Of a stretch of DNA of 64,000 nucleotides, positions 1 to 11,606 are shown in pieces. This DNA is from Diplosphaera chodatii (Eukaryota > Chlorophyta > Trebouxiophyceae > Prasiolales > Stichococcaceae): positions 1,178,001 through 1,242,000 of the forward strand of contig JAALGY010000052.1 of assembly GCA_032358165.1 (NCBI GenBank), in the 5' to 3' direction. Under the pieces are notes generated by a model. The model saw only the letters and a list, made by a program, of their open reading frames with translations. It made no database searches and was not told where the DNA came from. Position 1 is the stretch's first letter. Every line of letters begins with the position of its first letter. Position numbers and translations under genes: made by a program.

Positions 1-1
1 T

Positions 2-3000
2 CACGACATCCATTGCCATCGTAGGCGGGAGGTAGCCTGTGTCCTGATTGGCAGCGGGCAGCCGCGACTTGTAGCCGCGTCGCTGAGGCCTATGCGTGGG
101 AAGTCGCAAGAGTCCACGTACTACCGACTCCGCCTGTCAGCTGAGTCAGGCCTGCAAGGCGACTTTGCGGTGGTGCTTGCCTGCCCGCTGCAACCCCCTG
201 CCACAGCACCAATGGACAATGGCGCAGCTAGTGCCGCCACAGCTATGGACTCTGGCATGCTCGATGGCGCGGTGGCAGTTGGCGATGTTGCGGCTCCAGC
301 ACTTGTGTCACATGGCAGCAGCCTCGGCACCGCAGACTCGCAGCCATCGCCAGCAATGCTGCGGCAGGTGGTGTCAGCACTGGTGCCCGCGCCGCACGGT
401 GATGCAGCGGCAGTGCTGGTGGTCATGGGCACATCACTATCGCGTGCAGAGGGGCAGGCTGCGGTGAAGTGCGTGTGTGAGCTGCTGCAGCTGCGGGGCA
501 TGGAGCTAGTGTCTTGCGTGTATCCGGAGCCGCCGCTGCCCGAGCTGCTGACCCCAGCAGGCAGGACATGACTTGGCACGCATGCCATTGCTGTGGGTGT
601 CGAACCTGGCATGTGCATGCATGCATGCATGTATCCGCAATCGCCTTAGCCCCTTTTGGCACAGCTTCTTGTGCCCTGCCGTGCAGAGCGGCAGCGTTTG
701 GGCATGCAGGACCTTATTGCTGTCGTGACCTTTCCCTCAAGCGCGCCTAACATGGGTTGGTCTGATGCTGCATTTGGAAGCAGGTGGTGGCGTGCCTTCA
801 GGGACTTTCCCAGGTGTGTGATTTGTGACTGACTACTCAGCACGAACATCAGGTGTCGCAGCGTGTTCTCCGCCGAAATGTGCTGATCGCCATCAGTGCT
901 TGCATTGTGGTCACAGGCCCGTGACGCTGCAACTGCATGCTGACGGCCATGAGCCACGGCCATGGCGAGCGACGGCCGTGGCCAAATCCCCAGATGCTCT
1001 GTACTGCAACACTTTTTCGCTCTCCATGCGACTCCACAATGGCAAAGATGAGGTGCGTTATGTTGTACCATGACAGGCGAAGACTGCTGCACACGATTGC
1101 GTGCGGCGATTGGATTGCTGATGTGTATTGCGTGTATTGAAAATGGCAGCAGTACTTGAGGGCTGACAGTAAGATGCTCACCTTTGGTACATGGCATTTC
1201 GCACTTGCAGCTCCTGGCCGTGCGGCCAAGGGCGTGCACAGGCTATCTCGGCATCAGTGACGAGGAGGAGCCGCAGCTGAAGCTGGTGCTGCTGGATGCA
1301 GCCAGCGACGGCGACAATGCCAGCGGCGCCAGCGGCGCGCAGCTGCGCAGCGGGAAGCAGCTGGGCCGTGCTGCGACTGCCGCTGCCGCGGCGCTGCTGA
1401 CGACTGGTCACATGGTGAATGCTGCCGTGCTGGCCGAGCTGGACTTCCCTGCGGGCTGCGAATCAGGTAATGTCTAAGCCCATTTGTTCGAGAAATGCTT
1501 GGCTGCTGCCCGGCTGGTGTGCTGCAATTCAATAGATCGAGCAAATCAGGTCTGAATGCAGTGCTTGACAGCCTGCTACACGAGCCTGCTACACGAGGAT
1601 TGGCTATCGTGTTACTTGTTGCCATCCGCTCTTAGATCTTTTTCCTCCCCATTAGGTTCTAACATGTCAGCACGACTGCACACGCTGTGCGCTTGCAAGC
1701 AGCTTCGATACTCAGCAGGCCATATGCGACATGCACGATGTGCCCTTGCTGAGACATGCAGTCATCAACCAGATGTGTTTGTGTGCTCTGTGTGCAGTCA
1801 CAGCCATGCTGCCAGAGGGCGCCGTGCTATTGTCTGTGACGGGCCCGCCCTTGAAGACGGGGGTAACTCTCACGAGGGCGGGGGCGCTGCGGACCACCCT
1901 GGCGTGTGGCACCGACCACACGCAGAGCTTTGGCACCCAGGGCAGACGCCCGTAAGTTCTTCGCTGTTGCTGGGGAACAACATTGCATTGATGTCGTCAA
2001 AGACATGCAGCAGCATTGTTGGCATCACGGGAGCACGCAATGGCAACGACCATGCTTGCTTTGATCGTATCTCCTTCAAAAAAATCTGGTCTGAACATCA
2101 GGCATTCACACAGGTCCCAGCTGGTGGTGCGGCTGCATCACGATGGTGACAACACCCGTTGCGTGCACGTCAACTGGAGCGTCAACCCCACCACTGGGCG
2201 GGGCAACTGCAACAGTACCAGCATCTTCGGGGAGCAGACGGACAAAATCATGCGCACGGCCCTGCTGGCGCTTCCTTTGCCTGCCGACAACGACAGCGCC
2301 GGCGGTGGCGGCGACAGCACCGGCGGTGGCGGCGCAGCGGCAGCTGATGGTGTGGTAGAGGGTTTCGGCTGCTTCACAGGTGACAGTGACCTGCTGAATA
2401 AGCTGCTTGCGGATCCTGCGGCGGCTGGCAGTCTGACGCAGCCTGCAGTCCCCGTCAGCACTGGCGTCAGCATGACCCCGCAACAGCCATACGAGCTCAC
2501 GCTCATGCTGAGCGAGTCCGCTATTGGCGGGCAGCTGCCGACATTGATCGAATTTGATGTGGCTGCCAAAGCCTGGCTGCAGCATCGCATGGATGCTGAG
2601 TTTGAGGAAGCTGCAGTTGCCGCACAGTCGGCAGATACGGCGCAGCGGCTGACGATGAGCAAGACGAAATCCGAGCTGAGTGCAGGTAAATATCATATGT
2701 CGAATGTGCCGCACTTCGAGTGCCCTGCGGACACAATGCATCCAAGACGACCATACTGACAACAGGCATGTGTCTGTTGCTGCGCTTGCTTCTACATTTG
2801 GTGCAAATGCTGACACGAATCACGCAATGGATGCTCGTGGCAGTGGCTCTCGGCGGTGTTGCTCAGGTGCTGACCAGCCAGCAACTGCACACCCAAGTGT
2901 GCTTTGCTTCAGCAGAACAATGATTGGACGGGTCACGCCACCATGCGCAGGGAAGGTGGACCCGCCCACGCCATGGCTGGCGGGGATGGCAAAGACCGCG

Positions 3001-4244
3001 GTGCTGGTGTTTGCCGCCGGCGAGGTGGGACAGCACGGCGGCAGCCCGGCCGGCGTCGTGGGCGTGGAATTGAGCAAATTCGCCATGGCTCACCGCGACA
3101 TGCTGCTGGGCGACGCGTTCGGCAACGCCTCCCGGCGGTGAGTCTTGGACATAGGAGCAGGTGCATCGTGCTGCTTGAGCCATCCATCCTGATCGCTGTG
3201 ATGCTGTAGCTCGATACGAAGTCTTTGGTGGCTATCATGGGCCATGCCGGGTCACCAAGAATGGGCGCCCCAAGCCGGGACAGAGAATCACAGTTCATGG
3301 ACGTGAGATCTCGTATGTAGAAGCACATGCGAATTTCATCGGACTGCATGTGATCTGATCACGATGAACTCCCAATAGGGCCTTATGGGGCCCCATGGGG
3401 GAACATTCCCATGGGCAGGCGATGGGTTGAATCCATTCAGTGTGCCTTAGGCTTTTGGGCTAAATCGAGCCATGCTCCTGCCAGTGTGAATGTTTTGCGC
3501 CTGAACGGCCTAATGGCCACCACCCGCAGACCAACAGAGCAGCATCAACATCAGTACGCAGCGCCGCTGGCGCTGGAGCGAGCGGTTCAGGAACCCTCTT
3601 CTGGAAGTGATGTACCTATGATGCCGAAAGCTAAGCATGTCGCACGATGTGCAGGGACACGGTGCTCCCGGCGTTGCTGCTGGACAGCGGCGGCACCTAT
3701 GTGGCCACCATTGGCGTGCTGCAGGGCGCCCGCTCGCTGACGCTGCAAATGTTGGGCACCCAGCACGGCATGAGTGACGCCCAGAGCGCAGCGGCGCTGG
3801 CGAAGCTGACGGAGGCGCCCGGCTACGTGTTTGCGCTGCTGGGCGAATTCGTCAGCGACAAGGACGTCGTGCTGCGCTGCACACTGTCTGCTCCTGGCGT
3901 GCGACGCGGCGGCGGGGCCGCCGGCGAGGCGGAGCGCTTCTTCAAGGTGCCCCGCTGGCATTGTGTTGCTTGCATGGCCGCATGGCGCAGATACCTGAAC
4001 GTGCTTACCCAATCAGTGAAGCTGTTGTACATCGAAGCATTGCACGTGGTATGTGGGTATGTGGCCATTGCTGCAAACATCGCAGGTGATCGCAGAGAAG
4101 GCGGCCAAGATGGAGAAGGCGGCCAAGATGGCCAAGCGCAAGGCAAGCGCACAGCCTGCACCAGAAGACCAGCAGGCAAAGCATGGACATTGCAGCGGCG
4201 GGCCTTCCAAACCCACACACAAGCCGACTGAGGATGGAGCCTAG
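2..4244 (+). CDS. Unidentified multi-exon protein, 5' end outside or at window edge
   Basis: I do not recognise this protein. The frame is open from base 2, with an in-frame ATG at 92. Exons I can support are about 2-560, 1242-1467, 1811-1950, 2114-2687, 2930-3139, 3652-3947 and 4084-4244. Joins such as ASR|RDTVLPALLLDSGG (3139 to 3652) and RFFK|VIAEKAAKMEK (3947 to 4084) keep frame. The product is rich in Ala/Gly and small hydrophobic residues with a glycine-rich insert near 2295-2345, and ends in a basic Lys/Ala helix-like tail (about 4090-4180) that could bind nucleic acid or act as a nuclear signal; that is inference. The first exon runs into TGA at 569; a GC donor at 560/561 joined to the acceptor at 1241 keeps frame but leaves a 681-base intron, so 2-571 could instead be the end of a separate gene. 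It may be more than one gene. Confidence 0.5.
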
Positions 4245-4739
4245 GAGGCGGCGTGTGCTTGTTGGCAAACTTGTGCAGGTTTACTCGGTGTCTCTTTTTG
4301 AGCAGTCAGCCGTGCAAGGAAGAAATGGGATTGGCGGACAGGCATCATTCAGGCGGACTGACAAGGTGCCGCCATTGTTTGGAGGATGAGTCGCAGTTGA
4401 CATTAGTGTCGCCGATTGGGCATGCTTCTGATCACATCACCTTGACAGAGTCAACATTTGCATGGCCGCCACTAACAGATTTGCACGCCACAGAATGGGC
4501 ATCCATCAACAGCACAAGCACCCGGCTGAGTGGCTCCACCGTTTTGTCCAGCACCTTGTGCTCAATGAGGCAGGCGGCGTCAGCCAAGCCAGTCACTGTG
4601 CATTGCTGCTGCATTGCTTTGAGCTAATTGCGCGCCGCCAATGAGATGCATGTTGCCAACAATCAAGTGCAAACCCTAAGGCCGTACGAAAGGTGGTTCC
4701 TACAGCTTAGGCGGCTCCGCTGGCACATTTCGCGGGTGC

Positions 4740-6090
4740 TTAGAGCTCCGGCCGGCTTGAAGCTGCTGCACTACACCCGGCGGTCCGCCCGCTGCACAGC
4801 TTCGGTTCCACATCCTGGCCTGCGGGCCGGGCATCCGCCAACATAGCCGCCTTCCAGAGGACCTTGGCTGAGGGCCGCGCATCGCTGCACTGCAGCTGCG
4901 GCAATACAAGGAGAGCCTGCTGCCGCTGCTTGATGACGTACCAGCGCAATGGGCCACCTGGGCCAGCCACAGTGATGCTGGAAGGCTGCAGCGACAGGCC
5001 CGTGCTAAAGTCCACTGCAGTGTCCGCGTCAATGTGCGGTTAGTGAGCGTGCTCCATTTTGCCAAGTAACCGGCATGCAGGCAGCATACTGATCTCTCGC
5101 ACATCATAAGTGGTCACCGGGTGGCTCTTCGATGAGGTTCTTTGGCATGCTCATAGCCATGGGCGGCTCGGTCGCCGCACCTGCAGTTTTGCATCAACAG
5201 GTTTGGGCTATACGAGCAATGTGTGAGCTCCCTTGGCAAAGTCACAAATTTGGAGCCTGCCCTGCTATATCAGCCATATGGCACGACACATGAGCTGAAT
5301 GGCAGCATCACCTTCGACAGGGAAGCATTGCCGCCGGAGATGGGCCAGGAGCTCTCGCAGGCGTGTGGCAGCGGTGCCAACAGGCAAGGCCAGTTCTGGA
5401 GCTGTTTCATACAGGGCTGCAGCTGCGACCTTGAATGCGCTGTAAACTTGCCAGCCGCCAGAAGTGAAAAGCTGGCCCCGCTGCAGTGATAGTAGCTGCT
5501 GGCATTACCGACCCGCCGCCGCTGGTCGCTGGGCCGTTGGCTGCCGTTGGTTTGCAGGTTGCTGCCGAGTCGCTCTAGCAGGTTCGTCTGATTGCAAATG
5601 CTACTCTGAGATGGGCTGTGCCCTCGGTGTAGCAGTAGCAGTCTGGTTAGGCGCATTCGACCGCGCTGTCGCTGTCTCCTTATCCTCCAGTGAGGACAGG
5701 AGGGCTTGCAGCTGAGCGACTCGCCAGCATCTTCAGGAGCAAAGACGCCGTCGAGCATGCCTTCCACGTTCGCTGGCAGCACCACCACAGGTTTGGACGG
5801 CGCCGTGGTGAGGCTCGTAGAAGCCCCAGCGGCACGAACGGTACTTTGCACAGCCTGCTGCTGCTGCTGCTGCTGCTGCTGAAGATGTAAGTAAGGGACA
5901 TGTGTAGAATACTCACAGTGTCATCTGGTCGGGAATGATTGTATGCACCCCGTGCTGTGCTTGTGCAACAACCACAATCACATCAGAGAGGCACTGTCCT
6001 GAATCCAAGTCGGACAGCCTACAGACCTCCACTTTGCTGAGGGCACAGACTTGTATTGAGTTCTGAGCTTCGATCAGCTTGCGGGATCTA
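4740..6090 (-). CDS. Unidentified minus-strand gene with polyglutamine-type repeat
   Basis: The strand and last three exons are well supported. The exon near 5320-5480 reads ALYETAPELALPVGTAA and ends in FPVEG. It joins an exon near 5112-5182 (MAMSMPKNLIEEPP), which joins the final exon 4740-5014 starting VDFSTGLSLQPSS and ending at TAA; both joins keep phase with GT-AG borders. Further upstream a (CAG)9 tract starts an open exon (5680-5881), and 5925-6060 is open and reads KVEVCRLSDLDSGQCLS before a GTGAGT donor. I could not make the polyQ exon join this one in phase, and no ATG start is evident, so the N-terminus is unresolved. The 5' end lies beside the ATG of the divergent ZNG1 gene. I do not recognise the family; no signal or membrane segment is obvious. 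Confidence 0.45.
5855..5881. repeat. Trinucleotide (CTG/CAG)9 microsatellite
   Basis: Nine perfect CTG units on the plus strand. On the minus strand they lie directly after a CTTCAG acceptor and would code Gln (or Ser in another frame) at the start of an exon of the unidentified minus-strand gene. Confidence 0.9.
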
Positions 6091-6098
6091 GCAGACGC

Positions 6099-8935
6099 AT
6101 GGACTCCGACTCAGATGGAGACGCGCCTCCGCCGGCAGTGCCACTCTCTGGCCTGCAGAACTCAAACGAACCGCTCACAGCCACCGCACACGACGACCAG
6201 CAGCCTCGGAAGCCTGTCCCTGTCACGCTAGTCACAGGCGCGTCCACAATCTGCTGTGCCAACTGCTTTGCGCCACAGCTTAGTGCGCCCTGCGGCATGC
6301 TCAGCATATGAGTGTGCTGCTTGCCGCGTCCTGACGTCTTGCGGGTTTTGCTTGCCTGCCACAAAGGCATCATGTGATCCAATGACAGGCTTCCTGGGCG
6401 CCGGCAAGTCGACGCTGGTGCGGCACATCCTGACAGCGCAGCACGGCCGCCGCATCGCCGTCATCGTCAACGAGTTTGGCGAGGAGCTGGGCATCGAGCG
6501 GGCCATCATTGGCGACGAGAATGATGTGCCCTGCCATCCTGCCAGCGACTACCATGCCTGCTGCATCCGGCGCTGCCGCACTGCTGGGATGATTGTTCGC
6601 TGATGTTCGCTGGCGATGGCGATGGCGATGGCGATGGCGATGGCGATGGCGATGGCGATGGCGATGGCGATGGCGATGGCGATGACGGATTGCTCGGATT
6701 GACGCAGGTCGGGGACATTGGAGACATCCTCGAGCTGGGAAACGGCTGCCTGTGCTGCACGATGAAGAGCCAGCTGGTCTCCGGGCTGGAGGAGCTGCTG
6801 GCGCAGCGCCACCGCTTTGACTACATTCTGATCGAGACCTCGGGTGCAGGCCTGTGGTCGCGTCATGCATCAAACTAAACTCTAGCTGGACTTTCAAATG
6901 CTTCATGTGCTTGGGAGCTGTTCACGACCCACTGATGACGTCCAGTGACACCTGCCATGTGCAGGACTAGCCAACCCTGGTCCTGTGGCTACCGCCCTGT
7001 GGACGGACGCCGAGCTGGAGGCCGGGGTCACACTGGATGGCATCGTGACGGTGCGATCACACGGAGACCTACTGCGATTTGCTGTTTGGACTGGTCCAGC
7101 ACATCGAGTGATGTCCAGTTGCATACATACACCTGCTCATGCAACAGCGGCGCTGCAAAACTCGCTCGTACCCCCACCGTGGTGCAACTTGCTTTCCCAG
7201 GTTGCAGATGCGCGGAACCTGCCACGCCAGCTGGCGACAGTGCCAGCCGCTGCCGGCGACAGCGGCGCCAACGAAGCGCAGCAGCAAATCGCATACTCTG
7301 ATGTGGTCCTCATCAACAAGGTGTGTTGCTGTGCTGGATGCGCTTGAAGGGAAGTTGCTGCTACCGCAACACAGTGCGGGCACAGCCGCACCAGAGGGGC
7401 AGATGTTTGCAGTCATGCGCGTCTGCTCTGCAAAATGGGCAGTGTGGGCTGAGTGGCGAGTGCTGCAATTGATGCTGCCGATGCTGGTGCTGCAGTGGCC
7501 GCCGCTGTGCATGTTGCCACTGAGCGGTCCACACAAGTGGATTGGGCATGCAGGTCGACCTTGAGGACGAGGCGCAGCTGGCAGCTGTGGAGGAGGCAGT
7601 TGCGGGCATCAATCCGACTGCACGCCGCATCCGCACGCACCGCAGCCAAGTGGACGTGTCGGCCATCCTGGACCTCAGGGCCTTTGCGGGTGACAGGTGT
7701 GTATTGGTATCGGAGTTTCACCAGACATGCCCTGTGAAGTCGCCTGGGACCATCGTGATCTGGCCGTCTGCCCAGTATGCATACTTGCCTTGGAGCATGC
7801 CTCATATTCAAGCCCTGGCACGAAATGTTACAAGGGAAAGGGCGCTTCATGCACCGTCATATGGTATGTGCAGAGCGCTGGGTGATGGAGAGGACCCAGC
7901 TCATCCCAGCAATGCAAGCGAGCCCGCTGTCGGGCCCCTGTCAACAGTTGGTGGTGGAGTCGGTGCTGCAGTGCAGCAGCGTCCACCGACAGCAGCGCCA
8001 GTGCCAGCACCATCTCCAGCGTCAGCGTCATCAGCCGACACAGTTGACGCTGCGCAAGCCACAGCGGATGCCACGCACGCTGAACATGACCACAGGCTTG
8101 CGCATGCAAGCTCGCTAGATGCACCGCACCGGCACCACCTGCACGCAAATCGGGTCACCTCTGTCAGCATGCGGCTCTCGCAGCCTGTGGACTTGCAGCG
8201 GTGCGCACTTGCAGCTCACAGCCCGGTCCTTTTGAAACTCATCTTCGTGATGTATGCGCACCCTGATCCGACGGAGGGTTTGGTGACCTTGAGGCAAGCG
8301 CACAGAGAGTGGGCCAGCTCAGCATTGGTCGGCAGGCACATGAGCATACTCTGCAAGAGGTTCTCCATGCTCCACAGGAGCATGCCTCCGCAGATCATCG
8401 AAGTGGTGTCTGACATCATGTCGCCCTTGCTGCAGGGTGCGGCGATGGGCAGAGGCCCTGCTGTGGGACAGGCAGCCAGACGGGCCGGACGTCTTTCGGA
8501 TGAAGGCTGTGCTGCACACGGCCGGCAGCGACAGGCAGCACCTCCTGCAGGTGAGAGATGCTGATGCCGGGGCCCGGCCGCGTTGTGCGCTGGCCCATAC
8601 GGACGCCTCGGCGGCTTTCAGTCCATCTGGAAGCGCTGCCGAGGGCAATGCCATTGTTTCTGACGACCTCACATTTTCCGATCGTCCGCGATGTGTTCTT
8701 GCTGGCCGACGGCCACCAACTAGTTTGAGACAGCCGCCAGGGCAGTGCACAATCTCAGTCGACGTCAAATGTGCAGATATAGCCCCGTGCTTTCCAGGCG
8801 GTGCACGAGCTGTATGATGTGACGGACGGGGCGTCCTGGAGCAGCGCCGAGCCCCGCAGCACCCGTGTCGTCGTGATTGGCTGCCGGCTGCAGCGCCGCG
8901 AGCTGGAAGAGGGGCTGCAGGAGTGCATCGCCTGA
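6099..8935 (+). CDS. ZNG1: CobW/ZNG1-type GTPase, zinc metallochaperone (CBWD family)
   Basis: P-loop GTPase of the COG0523/CobW family; ZNG1 members deliver Zn to client metalloproteins, classically methionine aminopeptidase. The start [12 protein letters not shown] (ATG 6099) precedes exons carrying Walker [10 protein letters not shown] (from 6389), the [10 protein letters not shown] switch, the metal-binding GNGCLCC motif (about 6740), [14 protein letters not shown], and the NK|VDL guanine-specificity motif split by an intron at 7320-7551. A histidine-rich linker (HAEHDH...HRHHLH, about 8085-8145) leads into the CobW C-terminal domain ([16 protein letters not shown]) and TGA at 8933. Every split motif joins in phase. 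The first intron (6238-6388) has a GC donor. A hexanucleotide repeat sits in the second intron. The boundary of the exon covering about 7700-8190 is the least certain part. Confidence 0.9.
6238..6388 (+). other. GC-AG intron in ZNG1
   Basis: The exon ends ACAG and the intron starts GCGCGT and ends GACAG. Only this split rebuilds the Walker A context [11 protein letters not shown]; no nearby GT donor keeps the frame. Confidence 0.8.
6612..6683. repeat. Hexanucleotide (GGCGAT)12 microsatellite in ZNG1 intron 2
   Basis: Twelve tandem GGCGAT units. It lies between a probable donor near 6520 and the acceptor at 6710, so it is best read as intronic. The tract is open and in frame with the following exon (Gly-Asp repeats), but it is not in frame with the preceding one. 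Confidence 0.9.
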
Positions 8936-9929
8936 GGACTTGGGTGATCAGACTACACCACGTGTGCGAAGCTCAGAGGGCAAGACATCCTGCAAGGAAG
9001 AAATTTTGCAGGATGCACATGTTTCTGGGTTGCGGGCGTGACAGGTGCACGAGAACATAACCTGGCCGGATCGACTGTCCCACTTATTTGCTCTTATGCG
9101 CTTGCATCACGTCGTGTATGCTTGTAACGTGACTCTGTGCTCACGTCACCGTTCGCGATGTGAAACAGCAAGTAGCACGTGCAGTGCGACATACGTGGCT
9201 AGCAGTGCTAGTGTTACGGTGTTAGCCCTTGCAGGCACAGGCCCTGAGGCCTTGCACAGGCAGATTGCACCTGGCAAGGAAAAGAGGGAAAGATTACAGG
9301 TACAAGCCCTATACAACCTGAACTACCCAGCCGAACACTGCACGCACTAGCAGGCAGAAGTCCCAATCAGTTCTGAGGTGGACGCCATCACACAGATGCT
9401 GAACGTCTCACGGCGCAGTGCCAAACAATCAGTGACAAAGGAAAGGCTGCCTGTTTGCAGCCCATGGTGGACTAGCGCCACCGTGTGTCTCATATGTATG
9501 TCAAACCCCATGTATCCGTACTCTACCCCCCGTTGCGCTCAATGTGACGCAAGTCAGCGTGGGGCCTAGAGCAACTGCCCTGCCATGTTGATCGTAGAGA
9601 AATTGTATGATGTAATGTTGAAGACGCCAATCAAGTGATATTGCTCGACGGCGCCTCAATCGTCGTGGGCCCGCTGGCCAGCCCTACCAGGGATGCCCGG
9701 CTCAAATCCCTCAACATTTTGAGCCGTCCACCCCTGGCACAGCCGCCATGGAGCTCCAAACGATGCCAGCTGTTGTCCGGGTATCATTGTATCCTACTGC
9801 TTCGACCCTGCTGGCCGCCACTGGCAGGTATCGCCGTGTTGTCGGAGCATCTGCTGCTGCTGCTGCTGCTGCTGCCCTGCTGATCCTGGTACAGCAAATC
9901 GAATGTGTGCTGTGCTGCCTGCTGCCAGC
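8936..9929. other. Intergenic, convergent 3' ends of ZNG1 and the kinase gene
   Basis: I find no credible exon. Short open frames lack splice context and family similarity. The region includes a short CTG run near 9850-9878 and should hold the 3' UTRs of both flanking genes. Confidence 0.6.
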
Positions 9930-11207
9930 TCAAATATCGGAGCTCATCTGCCTGGTGATGTCGCAGATGCTCTTCTCGCTCTGACGGCACGACGCCGCAC
10001 GCTTGCTGGGCTGCATTGCCATGAGCCGCGTGTTCAGTGCCATGCAATCAGGTGGCAGGTCAGTCTTGAACCACGGGTGCTCCTGAACCTCCACCACGGT
10101 GGCACGCTCAGCAGGGTCCGGGCACAGCATGCGCGCCAGCAGCGACAGCGCATTTGTCGACAGGTAGGCTGCTGGACGGTACTCCGCCTTCACAATGCGC
10201 AGCGCCATGCACCGCAGCCGTGAAGCCGGGTCCTGTGCTGCAGCATCGTCCTCGTCACGCCAGAAGGGGAAGGACCCGCAGAGCAGTGTGTACAGCAGCA
10301 CGCCAGCAGCCCACATGTCCGCACACTTGCCATCGTAGCATGTCGGGCTGAGCAGAAGCTCGGGTGCCATGTAGTCTGGCGTGCCGACGGCGCGGTGGCA
10401 GGCGACAGGGCCCGAGGGGCTGGCCTCATTGCGCACAGAGTACCCAAAATCGCAGAGCTTCAGCAGCGCGCGGGGCGCCGCCCGGTCCAGCAAAGCATTC
10501 TCCAGCTTGATGTCCTGGTGGGCAATGCCCAAGCGGTGGCAGAAGTCCAGCCCAAGCACGAGCTGCTGGAAGAACCACCGGGCATCAGCCTCCGGCAGCC
10601 CAACGGCCTTGTCCAGCGGCTTGCACCTTTCCAGATACTCCCGCAGGTCGCCGCCGGCAGCATACTCCATGACGATGCCCAGCTGTGAGGGCATCAAGAT
10701 GGCCTCCTTGAACTGGATGACATGCGGGTGCATGAGGCACGAGCGCTGCGTGAGCATCTCACGCTGAAGCGCAGGGCTGGCCGCTTTGGCACGCGGCAGC
10801 AGCTTCACAGCCACGGGGGTGGAGGTGCTGCCGGACGTCTCTTCTGCCAGGACGATGACGCCACTGGCGCCACGCTGCAGCTCACGGATGGTCCGCAGCC
10901 CCGCAGCATCCTGCAGCTCGTCCGCGCTGACGCTGCTGCTGAGGCTGACAGTGCTGCTGGCCGACGCCAGCGACTCTGCGGCAAAGGGCGACGCAGCGCG
11001 CATGGTTGGCTGAGCTGCCTCACGCTCATTGCCAGCCTGCCGCTGTGCGTCATCACCTCTGGCCTCAGCAACCTGCCTCACGACCCCCGCTCCGCTGCAT
11101 GCTGTCGGCAGGGTGCATAGGCTGTCACAAGGCAGCGCTGCATCGTGAGCAAATGCGCTCTTGCTGCCCAGGTCGGGCCTTGTAGGGATGGCGATCGTTG
11201 TCGGCAT
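9930..11207 (-). CDS. Intronless SnRK2-like serine/threonine kinase
   Basis: Single-exon kinase of about 425 residues from ATG 11207; the frame is open further but without ATG. A low-complexity N-terminal third of about 125 residues precedes the kinase domain. Visible landmarks are VAVKLLP (ATP-binding Lys), MEYAAGGDLREYLE (hinge), the catalytic loop AHQDIKLENALLD, CDFGYS, the activation segment VGTPDYMAPELLL and DMWAAGVLLYTLLCG. LKLCDFGYS and VGTPDYMAPE resemble plant SnRK2/OST1 kinases. The usual HRD is HQD: the catalytic Asp is kept but the Arg that binds the phosphorylated activation loop is lost. The C-terminus lacks an obvious SnRK2 box or acidic ABA box. The substrate is unknown. Confidence 0.9.
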   Translation of the reverse strand: MPTTIAIPTRPDLGSKSAFAHDAALPCDSLCTLPTACSGAGVVRQVAEARGDDAQRQAGNEREAAQPTMRAASPFAAESLASASSTVSLSSSVSADELQDAAGLRTIRELQRGASGVIVLAEETSGSTSTPVAVKLLPRAKAASPALQREMLTQRSCLMHPHVIQFKEAILMPSQLGIVMEYAAGGDLREYLERCKPLDKAVGLPEADARWFFQQLVLGLDFCHRLGIAHQDIKLENALLDRAAPRALLKLCDFGYSVRNEASPSGPVACHRAVGTPDYMAPELLLSPTCYDGKCADMWAAGVLLYTLLCGSFPFWRDEDDAAAQDPASRLRCMALRIVKAEYRPAAYLSTNALSLLARMLCPDPAERATVVEVQEHPWFKTDLPPDCMALNTRLMAMQPSKRAASCRQSEKSICDITRQMSSDI

Positions 11208-11606
11208 GGGGCTGACCAGAATTTGTAAAGGACTGGACGTCGTCACTGGCCCCAGAAGGACGCACTCCCTTGCGGGTGGACTGCGCCCAAGCAGCAAGGA
11301 GGCCTCCTACGGGCCTCCTGCCTTACCTCGCGCATAGCGCGCTCGTGGATGTGCCGCCCTGAGAAGCGGCGTGGTGAGGACGAGCCGAGCATGGCTTGTC
11401 CACACCTCGTTTAGCAGGGGGTGGCCTGCTGCGCTGGCGAGTCAAGGGGAGTAAAAGGCGAGTAAAGCTGGATTATGCGGGTGCCTGTCATTCGCCGTGA
11501 ACAGCAACCCACAGACGTTTTGCGGGTGCTATAAGCATTGAACAAGACCTGGACCTGCGTATCGTTTCCGACTCTCATGCATTGTTGCACCTTTCCAACC
11601 CGCAGG
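11208..11606. promoter_or_regulatory. Shared upstream region of kinase (-) and JmjC gene (+)
   Basis: About 400 bases separate the two divergent start codons. I see no clear TATA box; the assignment rests on gene orientation alone. Confidence 0.4.

Noticed and set aside
605..640. Alternating CATG/ATGC run (also near 35050)
   Set aside because: Short simple-sequence stretches in introns with no evident function.
6370..6906. Minus-strand open frames with His-Arg, Ser-Pro or Ile-Ala dipeptide repeats
   Set aside because: All three are antisense readings of the GGCGAT microsatellite inside the ZNG1 gene, with no splice or codon support.
10381..11120. Plus-strand open frames of 97-132 codons across the kinase
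   Set aside because: Shadows of the minus-strand kinase; GC-rich coding DNA leaves antisense frames open, and they lack family similarity.
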